Assembly (NCBI RefSeq): GCF_000203935.1
Contig: NC_008577.1
Span: 4,402,001-4,466,000 of the forward strand
Origin: Shewanella sp. ANA-3
GTDB taxonomy: Bacteria; Pseudomonadota; Gammaproteobacteria; Enterobacterales; Shewanellaceae
Length of the DNA: 64,000 bases
Direction of reading: 5' to 3'
Shown in pieces: positions 1-8,020 of the stretch. How positions within the stretch are numbered: the stretch's first letter is position 1; each line of letters begins with the position of its first letter. The notes under the pieces were generated by a model. That model did not search any database. It worked only from the letters and a program-made list of their open reading frames with translations, and was not told the DNA's origin. The translations under genes and the position numbers were made by a program.

Positions 1-134
1 TTTTGGTTCTGAGTCACGGCGCCGGCGGCCGAGTAGCCTTTACCGGGCAAGGTCGGATCCCTTAAGGTTTCGGCCGATACGTGGGCCGACAACCCCAATA
101 ATGCAATGAAAATATAAGGCTTATTTAGCGACAC
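1..134 (-). CDS. mshK: MshK, MSHA pilus biogenesis protein (N-terminal part only)
   Basis: The gene runs off the left edge of the window, so only about 44 N-terminal residues are visible. The frame opens with a GTG inside the 3' end of mshJ (14-nt overlap) preceded by AAGGA at a good distance. The product begins MSLNKPYIFIALLGLS, a short membrane or signal segment, followed by the motif LRDPTLPG. That motif is typical of MshK/PilP-like pilus assembly proteins, which link the inner-membrane platform to the secretin. Position directly after mshJ fits the conserved msh gene order. The function rests on this order and the short motif. Confidence 0.75.
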   Translation of the reverse strand, partial: MSLNKPYIFIALLGLSAHVSAETLRDPTLPGKGYSAAGAVTQNQ

Positions 135-771
135 TGATAAAGTCCTTATTGATACTCAAGGTATAAAGCTCAATATCGATTTTCCCCTTAGGGTATTCGG
201 CAACTTTATAGTCGAGTCGTTTCCAGTAAAGTTTGTCGGGCATAGCCTCTACCGCTTCAACAAAGCGCAGCACAGAAAAATAATCCCCCTCCAAGCTCAT
301 GCGTATTCCATGGCTGTAGAGATTCAGCTTTTTCTCTTCACCCACGGCAAGGAGTGGCACGGGCGTAACCGAGGTAAACTTAAGTAATTTAATGCCTTGA
401 ACTTGCCCAAGCAGGTTACCTAATAGCTCAGGCATATAATCGGCGGGCACCATGTCCACCATCTGCTCATTGAGCTGAGCATCAATCTCTTGATTCTGTT
501 GCTGCAACAAGTTTAAACGCTGGCGATAGTCCTGATTAGGATCCATAGCTAATCGCTGCTGATATAAATCAATCTGTTGCATCGAAATCTTGTTTTCTTG
601 CTCTAACGCCTTCACTTGCTGCGCCGTCGAATGCTGTTGTTTCCACAGCGACTCGATAGGCATATAGGCCGACATGGCGACCAGCACTAATACGGCGAGA
701 GCGATAAGCCCGCGCTCACGCTGGCTGAGAACATCAAACTTTTGCGCTAACTGTTCAAATCGGGCTTTCAT
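121..771 (-). CDS. mshJ: MshJ, PilO-like MSHA biogenesis protein
   Basis: 216 residues. A short cytoplasmic head of about 20 residues is followed by one membrane segment (about residues 21-40), a coiled-coil stretch rich in Gln and Glu (about 45-105), and a globular periplasmic part. This is the PilO plan: with the PilN-like partner it forms the inner-membrane alignment subcomplex of type IV pilus machines, here the mannose-sensitive haemagglutinin pilus. Its ATG overlaps the upstream PilN-like gene by 4 bases (ATGA) and its end overlaps mshK, so the genes are translationally coupled. Confidence 0.88.
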   Translation of the reverse strand: MKARFEQLAQKFDVLSQRERGLIALAVLVLVAMSAYMPIESLWKQQHSTAQQVKALEQENKISMQQIDLYQQRLAMDPNQDYRQRLNLLQQQNQEIDAQLNEQMVDMVPADYMPELLGNLLGQVQGIKLLKFTSVTPVPLLAVGEEKKLNLYSHGIRMSLEGDYFSVLRFVEAVEAMPDKLYWKRLDYKVAEYPKGKIDIELYTLSINKDFISVAK

Positions 772-1370
772 CGCGCTTGCTCCTCTAGGGTCTCACTCGT
801 CAGCGTGAAAGCCAGCGGTTTATCCTCGCCGCGATCCATGGTCATAGACGAAAAAGCCTGACCTTTTAAAGTGTTCGTTGTCTTTAACTTGCCCACCCAT
901 TGCGGGATGCTCTGCGGGTGATCGGCAAAGCCTTCAAACATAAAATGCTGCTCGTTAATCACAATATGGTTAAGCCAAACACTCGCATCGGCCACCATAG
1001 CTAAATCCTTCAGCACGGGCGAAAAACCTCGGCTGGTGAGGGATGAGCGCAGTGCCAGCTCATTCATCAATAATTGTTTTAACTCGAGCTGTTGCGACTC
1101 TAGCTCAACGCGCGCGACTAACTCAGCATCGGGTTTGCGGGCGGCGATTTGCGCTTCCAGTTCCGCTTTTTGCTGATCGAATTGCTGTTTTTGCGCCGAG
1201 GCTTGACTCAGTGCCCGCTGAGACTCGGCCAATTGCCAATAGCTAAAGGCCGCAAGTATGGCGCAGACCAGTACCAAGCCTAGGGTATAACTCATTAATT
1301 TCGAAAAGGTTAGGCTCTGCTTTGGGGGTAATAATGCCGCAGAATATAGATTCACTCTCGATTTTATCAC
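768..1370 (-). CDS. mshI2: MshI2, PilN-like MSHA biogenesis protein
   Basis: 200 residues. It starts with MIKSRVNLYSAALLPPK, the N-terminal 'VNLY' type motif by which PilN proteins dock to PilM-like proteins. A membrane segment follows (about residues 27-47), then a coiled coil (about 50-100) and a ferredoxin-fold-like periplasmic domain. The gene overlaps both neighbours by 4 bases and sits between the PilM-like mshI and the PilO-like mshJ, which is the standard order. Symbol usage for this gene varies between genomes. Confidence 0.82.
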   Translation of the reverse strand: MIKSRVNLYSAALLPPKQSLTFSKLMSYTLGLVLVCAILAAFSYWQLAESQRALSQASAQKQQFDQQKAELEAQIAARKPDAELVARVELESQQLELKQLLMNELALRSSLTSRGFSPVLKDLAMVADASVWLNHIVINEQHFMFEGFADHPQSIPQWVGKLKTTNTLKGQAFSSMTMDRGEDKPLAFTLTSETLEEQAR

Positions 1371-2245
1371 TCGGCACCTCGTGAAAGTTCACTAAAGGCT
1401 AATCCCGCCATGCTCGCGCCCACGGCACGCTTATTAACGACATTAACGGCTTGGTTAAAGTTAGCCGATACCAACTTAGCCAAGGCATCCACTGCACCGT
1501 CGGCAAATAATTCAATTGAGGCGACCGGAGGCTGACGCAATTGGCTTTCAAAGTAATCCATAGAACGCTGAATTTCTAGACTTAAATTATCCGCTAGTCC
1601 GTAGTTAAGCTCATCCACTTCGGCCTTATCCAGCTCGGTAAAACCCCGCACTCGGCGCTGCATATAGAGCTGACCTTGCTTGACCACAGTCAACAACAAC
1701 TCTTGTCCTGTATGATGGCTCACGACTAATCTCGCCTGATTATCCTCATCAAACAGGTTAGTCATGGCTAATTCTTCGATGCTAATTCCTAGCACGCTTA
1801 AACCTTGATCGCTGATGGCCTGCACCATAGCGCGCAACTTTTCTTTATCGACCACAACCACACTGAGCTTATTGCTCGGCAGGGGCGACTCAAAGTAATC
1901 CAAGTGAATTTGCGGCACAGGGATATTAACCATGTCTTTGATCGACCAGAGTAAAGCTTGGGATAATTCGTCACTATCGACATTCGGTTTATCGGCCACG
2001 AGCAACTGATAGCGGCCACTACCGAGGACTATTTGCAAAGAGGCGTGGGGAAAGGCGTTGGCAAGTTCGGCGAAGGCCTGTTGCCACAGATCCTGTTGCA
2101 GCTCATAGGAAACCCATTGTTCTGCAAGACTTTCAGTCGCGGGAGCATAGACCCACAGCTTATCGGCACAGACATAAACACCGAGCGCCGAGCCAGCCTG
2201 TTTGGCTCGCCAAAAGGCTAACCGAGCAAAAAGTCCTTTATCCAT
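1367..2245 (-). CDS. mshI: MshI, PilM-like MSHA biogenesis protein
   Basis: 292 residues with no signal peptide and no membrane span. It resembles the actin-fold PilM/MshI family: an N-terminal half with the segment VYVCADKLWVYAP, an internal 'SIEELAMTNLF' helix and a C-terminal subdomain ending in an Ala/Gly-rich 'GLAFSEL' segment usual for PilM. It should be the cytoplasmic partner that binds the PilN tail of the next gene. It is the first gene of the overlapping mshI-I2-J-K run; 238 bp without a gene lie upstream of it, so the promoter is probably there. Confidence 0.85.
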   Translation of the reverse strand: MDKGLFARLAFWRAKQAGSALGVYVCADKLWVYAPATESLAEQWVSYELQQDLWQQAFAELANAFPHASLQIVLGSGRYQLLVADKPNVDSDELSQALLWSIKDMVNIPVPQIHLDYFESPLPSNKLSVVVVDKEKLRAMVQAISDQGLSVLGISIEELAMTNLFDEDNQARLVVSHHTGQELLLTVVKQGQLYMQRRVRGFTELDKAEVDELNYGLADNLSLEIQRSMDYFESQLRQPPVASIELFADGAVDALAKLVSANFNQAVNVVNKRAVGASMAGLAFSELSRGAE

Positions 2246-2483
2246 AAAAATGCCTGTCTTCCGATAAAGTTAAAGCTTGAGTCATAAGAGCGCGAATAAC
2301 AAACGTCCAAAACTGAAATAAGGATAAAGCGCATCACCTATAAAATGTGAAACCCATCATATCCAGCGTCATAATTTTGGCACAGGCTAGTTTAGCCGCT
2401 AATCAGTGAATTATATAGAGAAATCCGACATTTCGGCCCTATTCTTCCACAGTGATCACATACGCAGAGGAAAAAATTCCCCG

Positions 2484-4394
2484 CTATTGCACCTCAATCG
2501 GCTCACTAAAATACATGCCCTGCGCCATACCCACACCGAGGATTTGTAGGGTTTGCCATTCTTCAAACACTTCAATTCCCTCGGCACAGACTTGCACTTC
2601 GGTGCGATATAAGCCACCGATAAGACTACGGATAAACAATTGATTTTCTGGGCGCAAATGAATGTGGCGCACAATCGACCTATGCAGTTTAATCATGTCG
2701 AAATGGCACTCGCGAATATAGTAAGTACCCACCACCTGCTGACCCACATGGTCGACACACAGTCGCGCGCCCATCTTACGGATCATATCCAGCTTAGGCT
2801 TAAGCTTATCCTGGTGTAGGATAACGATATCCTCGGACACCTCAAAAATCAGTTGTGGCGTCAGGTGGCGATATTCGAGCAGAGTGGTTTTAAGCCACTG
2901 GGTAAAGGCGCGGCTCATTAAGGTATCTAGGCTCAGGTTCACACTATAGACTTGATTTTTATGTTTTTCTTGCGACAACAAACCTAATACTCGCTCAATC
3001 ATCTGCCGCTCAATCTGGGGCATCAGCCCGCATTTGTTTGCCATAGGAATAAAGAGCGTCGCCCGCACTAACGCGCCCTGATTATCCCGCGCCCGGGTAA
3101 AGATTTCCTTGTGATGCTCAACGCCGTCGGAATCCATCACTGGCTGACTAAAGGGATAAAAACGCCGCTGAACCAAGGCATTCTCTAGGAAGCTACGCCA
3201 ACGCACCGAGCCTTTAGCAAACTCCTCATCAATCGCGCCCTTGTCGTACATAAACCAATTACTGTTACCTTGTAATTGCGCGGCGCGTAATGCCATATCG
3301 GCCTCATCGAGCAACTGATTAACATTATCCCCGGCGGTAAAGTAAGCGCAGCCCAAATGATAAAAGTTGTCTTGATTCTCTACATCATCGGGCAAAGGTT
3401 GGCTCAAACAGACTTTGAGTAATTTACTGGCAAGCTGATCGGCCTCAATCAAAGACACATGGGGCACGACAATCGCAAATTGATTATGGGAGCGGCGTGC
3501 AAAGATACTGTTGGGTAAGGTCTGTAAAATAGAATTAATGCTGTTAACTGTCGCATGGAGCAACTCCTTCACCGCACTCTCACCTTTGGCCTGTTGCAAT
3601 AAATCGAGGTCGTCCATCTCCAACAGATAAATCACCCCGTGGGCCACCATGCCTTGGTCATGACTCAAGGCGTCGAGGCGGTTGTTTAAAAACAACCGAT
3701 TACCGATACGGGTTTGCGCATCTAAAAAAGTGTTGGAGCGAATAAACTTATCGAAACGGCCGCGCTCTTTATGGGCGTCCTGCAACTCTTCGAGCAGCTT
3801 AGTTAAGGCTCGGTTGATGAGCCTAGGTTTACCATTGCCCGGCGTTGCGAGGGCTTGCTCGTGTTTGCCTTGCAAAATCAATCGGCTACGCTGGGCAAGC
3901 TCTTCAATCCCATCTAACTGCTGCGAAAACCACACATGGCCAAAACGCACCAATGCAATCACCGCCAGCAAGCCTACACCTAAAATAAGCAGTTCATACC
4001 AACTGACGCTGTAATGCTCGAAGGGCTGTGGCAGCGTGAGGGTCATATTCAATCCCGACTGGGGATCGAGCAAATGGGTATAGACCATGGCATTTTGCGT
4101 CTGCACGTTGCCCTGATAGGCGAAGAGCACTTCGCTCTTCATGGTCAAACGGAATTCGACGGCGTTGTACGCCAGCAGCATAGGTGGCAACCAAGACTCT
4201 AACTCCCAATCGGGCTGAGTTTGGTAATGTTCAATCAAAAGGGATTCCAGCTCAGTCACTTTTTGCTGTTGAAACTTATAGGTCAACTGCACAAAGCTCA
4301 TCATGGCGCTGAGTAAAAAGACAAAGGCGATAGCGGCCAAGGACATTAACCAAAAACTGGTTAATTTTGTAGTTAACATTCGAGTGAATTTCAT
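2484..4394 (-). CDS. csrD: CsrD/MshH, degenerate GGDEF-EAL regulator of Csr small RNA turnover
   Basis: 636 residues from the ATG at MKFTRMLTTK; an upstream in-frame ATG lacks support. Two membrane segments (about residues 10-33 and 130-155) flank a periplasmic loop, followed by a HAMP-like linker, a GGDEF-type domain (about 210-375) and an EAL-type domain (about 385-630). Both catalytic signatures are gone: the GGDEF position reads RSHNQF and the EAL position reads QPV. That is the hallmark of CsrD, which in E. coli directs CsrB/CsrC RNAs to RNase E instead of making or breaking cyclic di-GMP. Vibrio and Shewanella genomes carry it next to the msh cluster under the name mshH. Confidence 0.88.
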   Translation of the reverse strand: MKFTRMLTTKLTSFWLMSLAAIAFVFLLSAMMSFVQLTYKFQQQKVTELESLLIEHYQTQPDWELESWLPPMLLAYNAVEFRLTMKSEVLFAYQGNVQTQNAMVYTHLLDPQSGLNMTLTLPQPFEHYSVSWYELLILGVGLLAVIALVRFGHVWFSQQLDGIEELAQRSRLILQGKHEQALATPGNGKPRLINRALTKLLEELQDAHKERGRFDKFIRSNTFLDAQTRIGNRLFLNNRLDALSHDQGMVAHGVIYLLEMDDLDLLQQAKGESAVKELLHATVNSINSILQTLPNSIFARRSHNQFAIVVPHVSLIEADQLASKLLKVCLSQPLPDDVENQDNFYHLGCAYFTAGDNVNQLLDEADMALRAAQLQGNSNWFMYDKGAIDEEFAKGSVRWRSFLENALVQRRFYPFSQPVMDSDGVEHHKEIFTRARDNQGALVRATLFIPMANKCGLMPQIERQMIERVLGLLSQEKHKNQVYSVNLSLDTLMSRAFTQWLKTTLLEYRHLTPQLIFEVSEDIVILHQDKLKPKLDMIRKMGARLCVDHVGQQVVGTYYIRECHFDMIKLHRSIVRHIHLRPENQLFIRSLIGGLYRTEVQVCAEGIEVFEEWQTLQILGVGMAQGMYFSEPIEVQ

Positions 4395-4566
4395 CGAGCC
4401 GCTATCCTGCAGGATTATTATAATTATCGGTGCACTCTTAACACGAGTTAAACAAATGCTACTCAAGATTATTCAGTAGCATAAGCCAAAAGGCAACCAA
4501 GGATTGGTTTTCAACGCAGCTCAAAGCATTCACATGGCAGAATTTTTATCCCGAGTAAAAACAAAA

Positions 4567-4588
4567 AAGAGGCTAATTAGCCTCTTTT
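4567..4588 (-). terminator. Rho-independent terminator after the malic enzyme gene
   Basis: Perfect inverted repeat AAAGAGGCTA/TAGCCTCTTT, followed on the minus strand by a run of T residues. It lies 20 bp beyond the malic enzyme stop codon. Confidence 0.85.
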
Positions 4589-4607
4589 AGGTTAGTCGAA
4601 CTCGCGC

Positions 4608-5852
4608 TTAATCGGCGTAGTGTGGCAGCGCAGTGATTGCCGCAACACCCGAATCAATCGCAGCCTGCGCGACAGCGCGGGCAACGCGAGGTAATAAACG
4701 TGGGTCCATAGGTTTTGGTAGCACATATTCAGGGCCAAAACTTAATGAACTCACCTTTGGATAAGCCTTAAGCACGCTCGCTGGGACTTCTTCTTTGGCT
4801 AGGCCAGCAATCGCATGTACTGCAGCCACTTTCATTTCATCGTTAATGCACGATGCACGCACATCCAAGGCACCCCGGAAAATGAATGGGAAACACAGAA
4901 CGTTGTTCACTTGGTTTGGATAATCACTGCGACCAGTACCCATGATTAAATCGCTGCGCGTCGCGTGAGCAAGCTCAGGTTTGATTTCAGGATCTGGGTT
5001 TGAGCAGGCAAAAATCACTGGTTTATCCGCCATCATGGCCACTTCTTCAGCGCCAATCACGTTCGGGCCAGATAAACCTAAGAATACGTCGGCACCTTTA
5101 ATCACATCTTGCAAAGTGCGCTTGTCGGTATCGTTTGCAAACAGAGCTTTGTATTCATTCAGATCGGTACGACCCGTATGGATAACGCCTTTGGTATCTA
5201 ACATGTAGATGTTGGCGCGGTTTGCACCACATTTTACCAGCATGGTCATACAGGCGATCGCAGCAGCGCCAGCACCCATACACACAAAGGTCGCATCGCT
5301 GATCAGTTTGCCTTGGATTTCTAAGGCGTTGATCATACCCGCAGCCGTCACAATCGCAGTGCCGTGCTGGTCATCATGGAACACAGGCACATTACAACGC
5401 TCAATTAATTCGCGCTCGATAACAAAGCACTCTGGCGCCTTGATGTCTTCGAGGTTAATCCCACCAAAGGTGCCAGCGATCGCCGCAACTGTGTTAATAA
5501 ATTCTTCAGGGGTGTTGTGGGTCACTTCGATATCGGTCGAGTCGATATTTGCAAAGTGTTTAAACAACAGAGCCTTACCTTCCATCACCGGTTTTGATGC
5601 CAATGGGCCTAAGTTACCTAAACCCAGAATCGCTGTGCCGTTGGTGATAACAGCGACTGTGTTACCTTTGTTGGTGTAACGATATGCATTGTCAGGATTA
5701 GCAGCAATTTCACGTACCGGTTCAGCAACACCAGGGCTATAGGCTAGTGCGAGGTCATGGCTGGTTTCAGCAGGTTTAGTGAGGCAGACTGCGGTTTTAC
5801 CGGGAACGGGGAATTCATGATAATCGAGTGCTTGTTGACGAATATCTGACAT
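4608..5852 (-). CDS. Malic enzyme, short MaeB-type without phosphotransacetylase domain
   Basis: 414 residues starting at MSDIRQQALD, with AGGATGTTAAA just upstream; the longer frame has no ribosome site. It carries the malic enzyme signatures AYSPGVAEP (about residue 37), the metal/substrate segment around HDDQHGTA (about 160), and the nucleotide-binding GAGAAAIA (about 195). It catalyses oxidative decarboxylation of malate to pyruvate. At about 410 residues it is the short type; E. coli MaeB has an extra C-terminal phosphotransacetylase-like domain that is absent here. Whether NAD or NADP is preferred cannot be told from the sequence. Confidence 0.92.
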   Translation of the reverse strand: MSDIRQQALDYHEFPVPGKTAVCLTKPAETSHDLALAYSPGVAEPVREIAANPDNAYRYTNKGNTVAVITNGTAILGLGNLGPLASKPVMEGKALLFKHFANIDSTDIEVTHNTPEEFINTVAAIAGTFGGINLEDIKAPECFVIERELIERCNVPVFHDDQHGTAIVTAAGMINALEIQGKLISDATFVCMGAGAAAIACMTMLVKCGANRANIYMLDTKGVIHTGRTDLNEYKALFANDTDKRTLQDVIKGADVFLGLSGPNVIGAEEVAMMADKPVIFACSNPDPEIKPELAHATRSDLIMGTGRSDYPNQVNNVLCFPFIFRGALDVRASCINDEMKVAAVHAIAGLAKEEVPASVLKAYPKVSSLSFGPEYVLPKPMDPRLLPRVARAVAQAAIDSGVAAITALPHYAD

Positions 5853-5874
5853 TTTAACATCCTGAAATGCGACA

Positions 5875-5903
5875 TTTATAAGTATGGAAGTAAGGCCGAC
5901 CAA
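5875..5903 (-). promoter_or_regulatory. Possible sigma-70 promoter of the malic enzyme gene
   Basis: On the minus strand TTGGTC and TATAAA are separated by 17 bp. The -10 box is good and the -35 box weak. Transcription would start close to the ATG, giving a short leader. Confidence 0.35.
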
Positions 5904-6317
5904 CCCAAGATCACCTCATTTACGGGCGATTTAAACAGTGTGGCAGGTCGGGGTAAGATACGCCAATTGGGTTAATTTTTAAATAAGATATTGAGAAATT
6001 TCGCCTTTGCGACAGATTTATCTCTCTAAGCCAAGTTTTATAAACTTATCTCTGCCAATAAAGGATGATTATCTGTTTAAATTTGTAGGAAACAAACGAA
6101 CATAACCCGCTAAAGCAATGAAAAAACGCCTAATAAAGCGAGAAATGTTGATTAAATTACAATAGAGATGAGTAACTCAGTTATCTTATAGTTAATTGCT
6201 ATAAATAAGTCGATTTAGGCGACTTTAAGCCCCTATAAAGTGACTTTGATGCTTTTTTAAGTGAAGTCGTACCAGAAAGGCAGATAAGTAGCGATTTTGT
6301 GCCAGAAGACCAGAAAG
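5904..6317. other. Gene-free stretch upstream of the malic enzyme gene
   Basis: About 410 bp, AT-rich, between the malic enzyme promoter region and the rpmE terminator. No convincing reading frame, RNA or repeat was recognised in it. Confidence 0.5.
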
Positions 6318-6344
6318 CAAAAAGGCGCCATAGGCGCCTCTTTT
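6318..6344 (-). terminator. Terminator of rpmE
   Basis: AGGCGCC-ATA-GGCGCCT at 6323-6339, followed on the minus strand by TTTTTGC. It is placed 20 bp after the rpmE stop. Confidence 0.85.
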
Positions 6345-6363
6345 AGAAACATTGCGAATGCAA

Positions 6364-6576
6364 TTATTTCTTGCCAAGCATACCGAAACGCTTGTTGAAC
6401 TTGTCGATACGACCGCCTGTATCAACAACTTTTTGTGTACCTGTGTAGAATGGGTGACATGCACCACAAACGTCTAAGTGCAGGTCTTTACCAGCAGTAG
6501 AGTTTACTTTGATTACGTTGCCACAAGTACAGTTTGCAGTGATTACTGCATATTCTGGGTGGATACCTGGTTTCAT
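6364..6576 (-). CDS. rpmE: 50S ribosomal protein bL31, zinc-binding form
   Basis: 70 residues beginning MKPGIHPEY, with GAGGTAATCCC directly before the ATG; this start is preferred over the longer open frame. It has the four cysteines of the zinc-containing type (Cys16, Cys18, Cys37, Cys40), which separates it from the zinc-free paralogue induced under zinc starvation. It forms a bridge between the ribosomal subunits. It is a single-gene unit with its own promoter, structured leader and terminator. Confidence 0.97.
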   Translation of the reverse strand: MKPGIHPEYAVITANCTCGNVIKVNSTAGKDLHLDVCGACHPFYTGTQKVVDTGGRIDKFNKRFGMLGKK

Positions 6577-6599
6577 TGGGATTACCTCAAATGTAAGGC

Positions 6600-6636
6600 C
6601 ATGTCGCTCTTCCAACCCGAAGTCGGACACCACATG
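6600..6636 (-). promoter_or_regulatory. Stem-loop in the rpmE leader, likely bL31 autoregulatory element
   Basis: In the minus-strand transcript an outer stem CATGT/ACATG encloses an inner stem TCCGAC/GTTGGA with a TTCGG loop, ending about 24 nt before the start codon. Ribosomal protein leaders of this kind are known for L31 in Gammaproteobacteria, where the protein represses its own mRNA. The fold is read directly; the autoregulation is inferred. Confidence 0.6.
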
Positions 6637-6665
6637 CAGTTAATAACGATATGTTAGGGCGCAGA

Positions 6666-6694
6666 ATACTACAGTATCACCCACGCAGACACAA
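6666..6694 (-). promoter_or_regulatory. Promoter of rpmE
   Basis: On the minus strand TTGTGT, a 17-bp spacer and TAGTAT. The predicted start lies just upstream of the leader stem-loop. Confidence 0.65.
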
Positions 6695-6741
6695 GTAGAT
6701 TATCTGAGCATTTTCACGATAATCTACTCGTCCACTGACGC

Positions 6742-7917
6742 TTATCTTCCCGCTTCCCGATCTTCGAAACTCGTCCTTGCCGCCTGCGCATCGGGATAAC
6801 GCGAAAGTATCTCGGCCGATGGGCAATAGAGCGTGGCATCTTTCTTCAACGCGTTAATCCGATTCTTCGAAAATGCCTTAGGGTTGGCATCGTGAATCGC
6901 CAACATGGCGCCATAAACATTCACTTTCCATTCAGGGGCATAGCGATTGGCAATACGCCATAACGTCTCGTTGTGATAATCCAACATACACTCACCCGAG
7001 TTTGTTGCATTGGCATTTATCGAGCTCACGATCTTAGCCTCTGCGTTAGTTGCTTCGGCAGCCTTAACTTCGGGCGCATCAATGGTAGTCGTACTCTTAT
7101 CGACTTTTGGTACATCAGTAGGCGTTTGTGCAACGGCCTGCACGCTCACGACTTCTGTTGTTGACTGCTCAGGTGTAGGCATATCAGCTTTAGATGGCTC
7201 AGATTTAGATGGATCAGAATTAGTCACTTCCGATTTAACAGCCTTAGGTTTAGCTTCATCAGATGCCACTACGGACGAACTCGAGGTGGAGGATGCTTTT
7301 ACATCAAGCTTATCCTCAGGGAAGGTAAATCCAGAGCTGCGAGGCGTCACGGCGACTTCTGCCGTCACCGCCGCCACAACAACGGGCGCAACGGGCACAA
7401 CATCAGCTTCAGCGGTGACTAAATTCACCTCTTGCACAACCTTAGTTGATTTAACTGTGGTTTTGTCACTTTTAGCAGAGCTTGCCGCCAGCTGACTGGT
7501 CTCGGCTGCGGCCGCTTTGCTTGATTTCACAACCGCCGTTTTTGCTTGCGTTACGGGTGATACCGCAGAGGAAGCATTATCAAACAGCGGCAGATTTTTC
7601 ACTTCATACCAACGGTCGACACGATATTCACGTACCAACAGCCGTGCCTTAGGGTCAGTCACATCCTCCACACCCGTTAGCAAAACCAAGAAACGGTTAA
7701 GCTGCTCGGCCATAAGTTTCTCTTCACCACCGGACTGCAGCACCGCAAATTCAAGCCGCGTCATATCCTGATTATCGGTGATCACATTGACGCGCATTTT
7801 GGGGTAAGCGCCCAATTCAAACATGCGGCTATTGATACTCACATGGGAAACTTGCGCCTGCACACATGCGCTACACACTAAGGCGAATAGTCCTAATGAT
7901 TTCGCTATTTTAGTCAT
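6742..7917 (-). CDS. FimV-like secreted protein
   Basis: 391 residues. A signal peptide (about 1-21, ending ACVQAQ) leads into a FimV-type N-terminal region (about 22-120). A long low-complexity linker rich in Ala, Val, Thr, Ser and Lys follows (about 125-305). The C-terminal domain contains TLWRIANRYAP and ANPKAF, the FimV core motif that resembles LysM peptidoglycan-binding repeats. Such proteins help position polar pili or envelope machinery. It is divergent from priA with only 103 bp between them. The protein is much shorter than full FimV and lacks its cytoplasmic part, so it is a FimV relative rather than FimV itself. Confidence 0.72.
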   Translation of the reverse strand: MTKIAKSLGLFALVCSACVQAQVSHVSINSRMFELGAYPKMRVNVITDNQDMTRLEFAVLQSGGEEKLMAEQLNRFLVLLTGVEDVTDPKARLLVREYRVDRWYEVKNLPLFDNASSAVSPVTQAKTAVVKSSKAAAAETSQLAASSAKSDKTTVKSTKVVQEVNLVTAEADVVPVAPVVVAAVTAEVAVTPRSSGFTFPEDKLDVKASSTSSSSVVASDEAKPKAVKSEVTNSDPSKSEPSKADMPTPEQSTTEVVSVQAVAQTPTDVPKVDKSTTTIDAPEVKAAEATNAEAKIVSSINANATNSGECMLDYHNETLWRIANRYAPEWKVNVYGAMLAIHDANPKAFSKNRINALKKDATLYCPSAEILSRYPDAQAARTSFEDREAGR

Positions 7918-8020
7918 TTACTTACTCTCAACTATCCTTGGATAAACTGTCATTAGGACTAGCCCTCGCTAGCCGTGCTGAGTACACTAAACCTCATTTC
8001 CCTTAAGACTCGACCTGCAT

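Noticed and set aside
7010..7495. 161-codon plus-strand open frame opposite the FimV-like gene
   Set aside because: It mirrors the low-complexity Ala/Val/Thr/Ser linker, which produces long antisense frames by composition alone.
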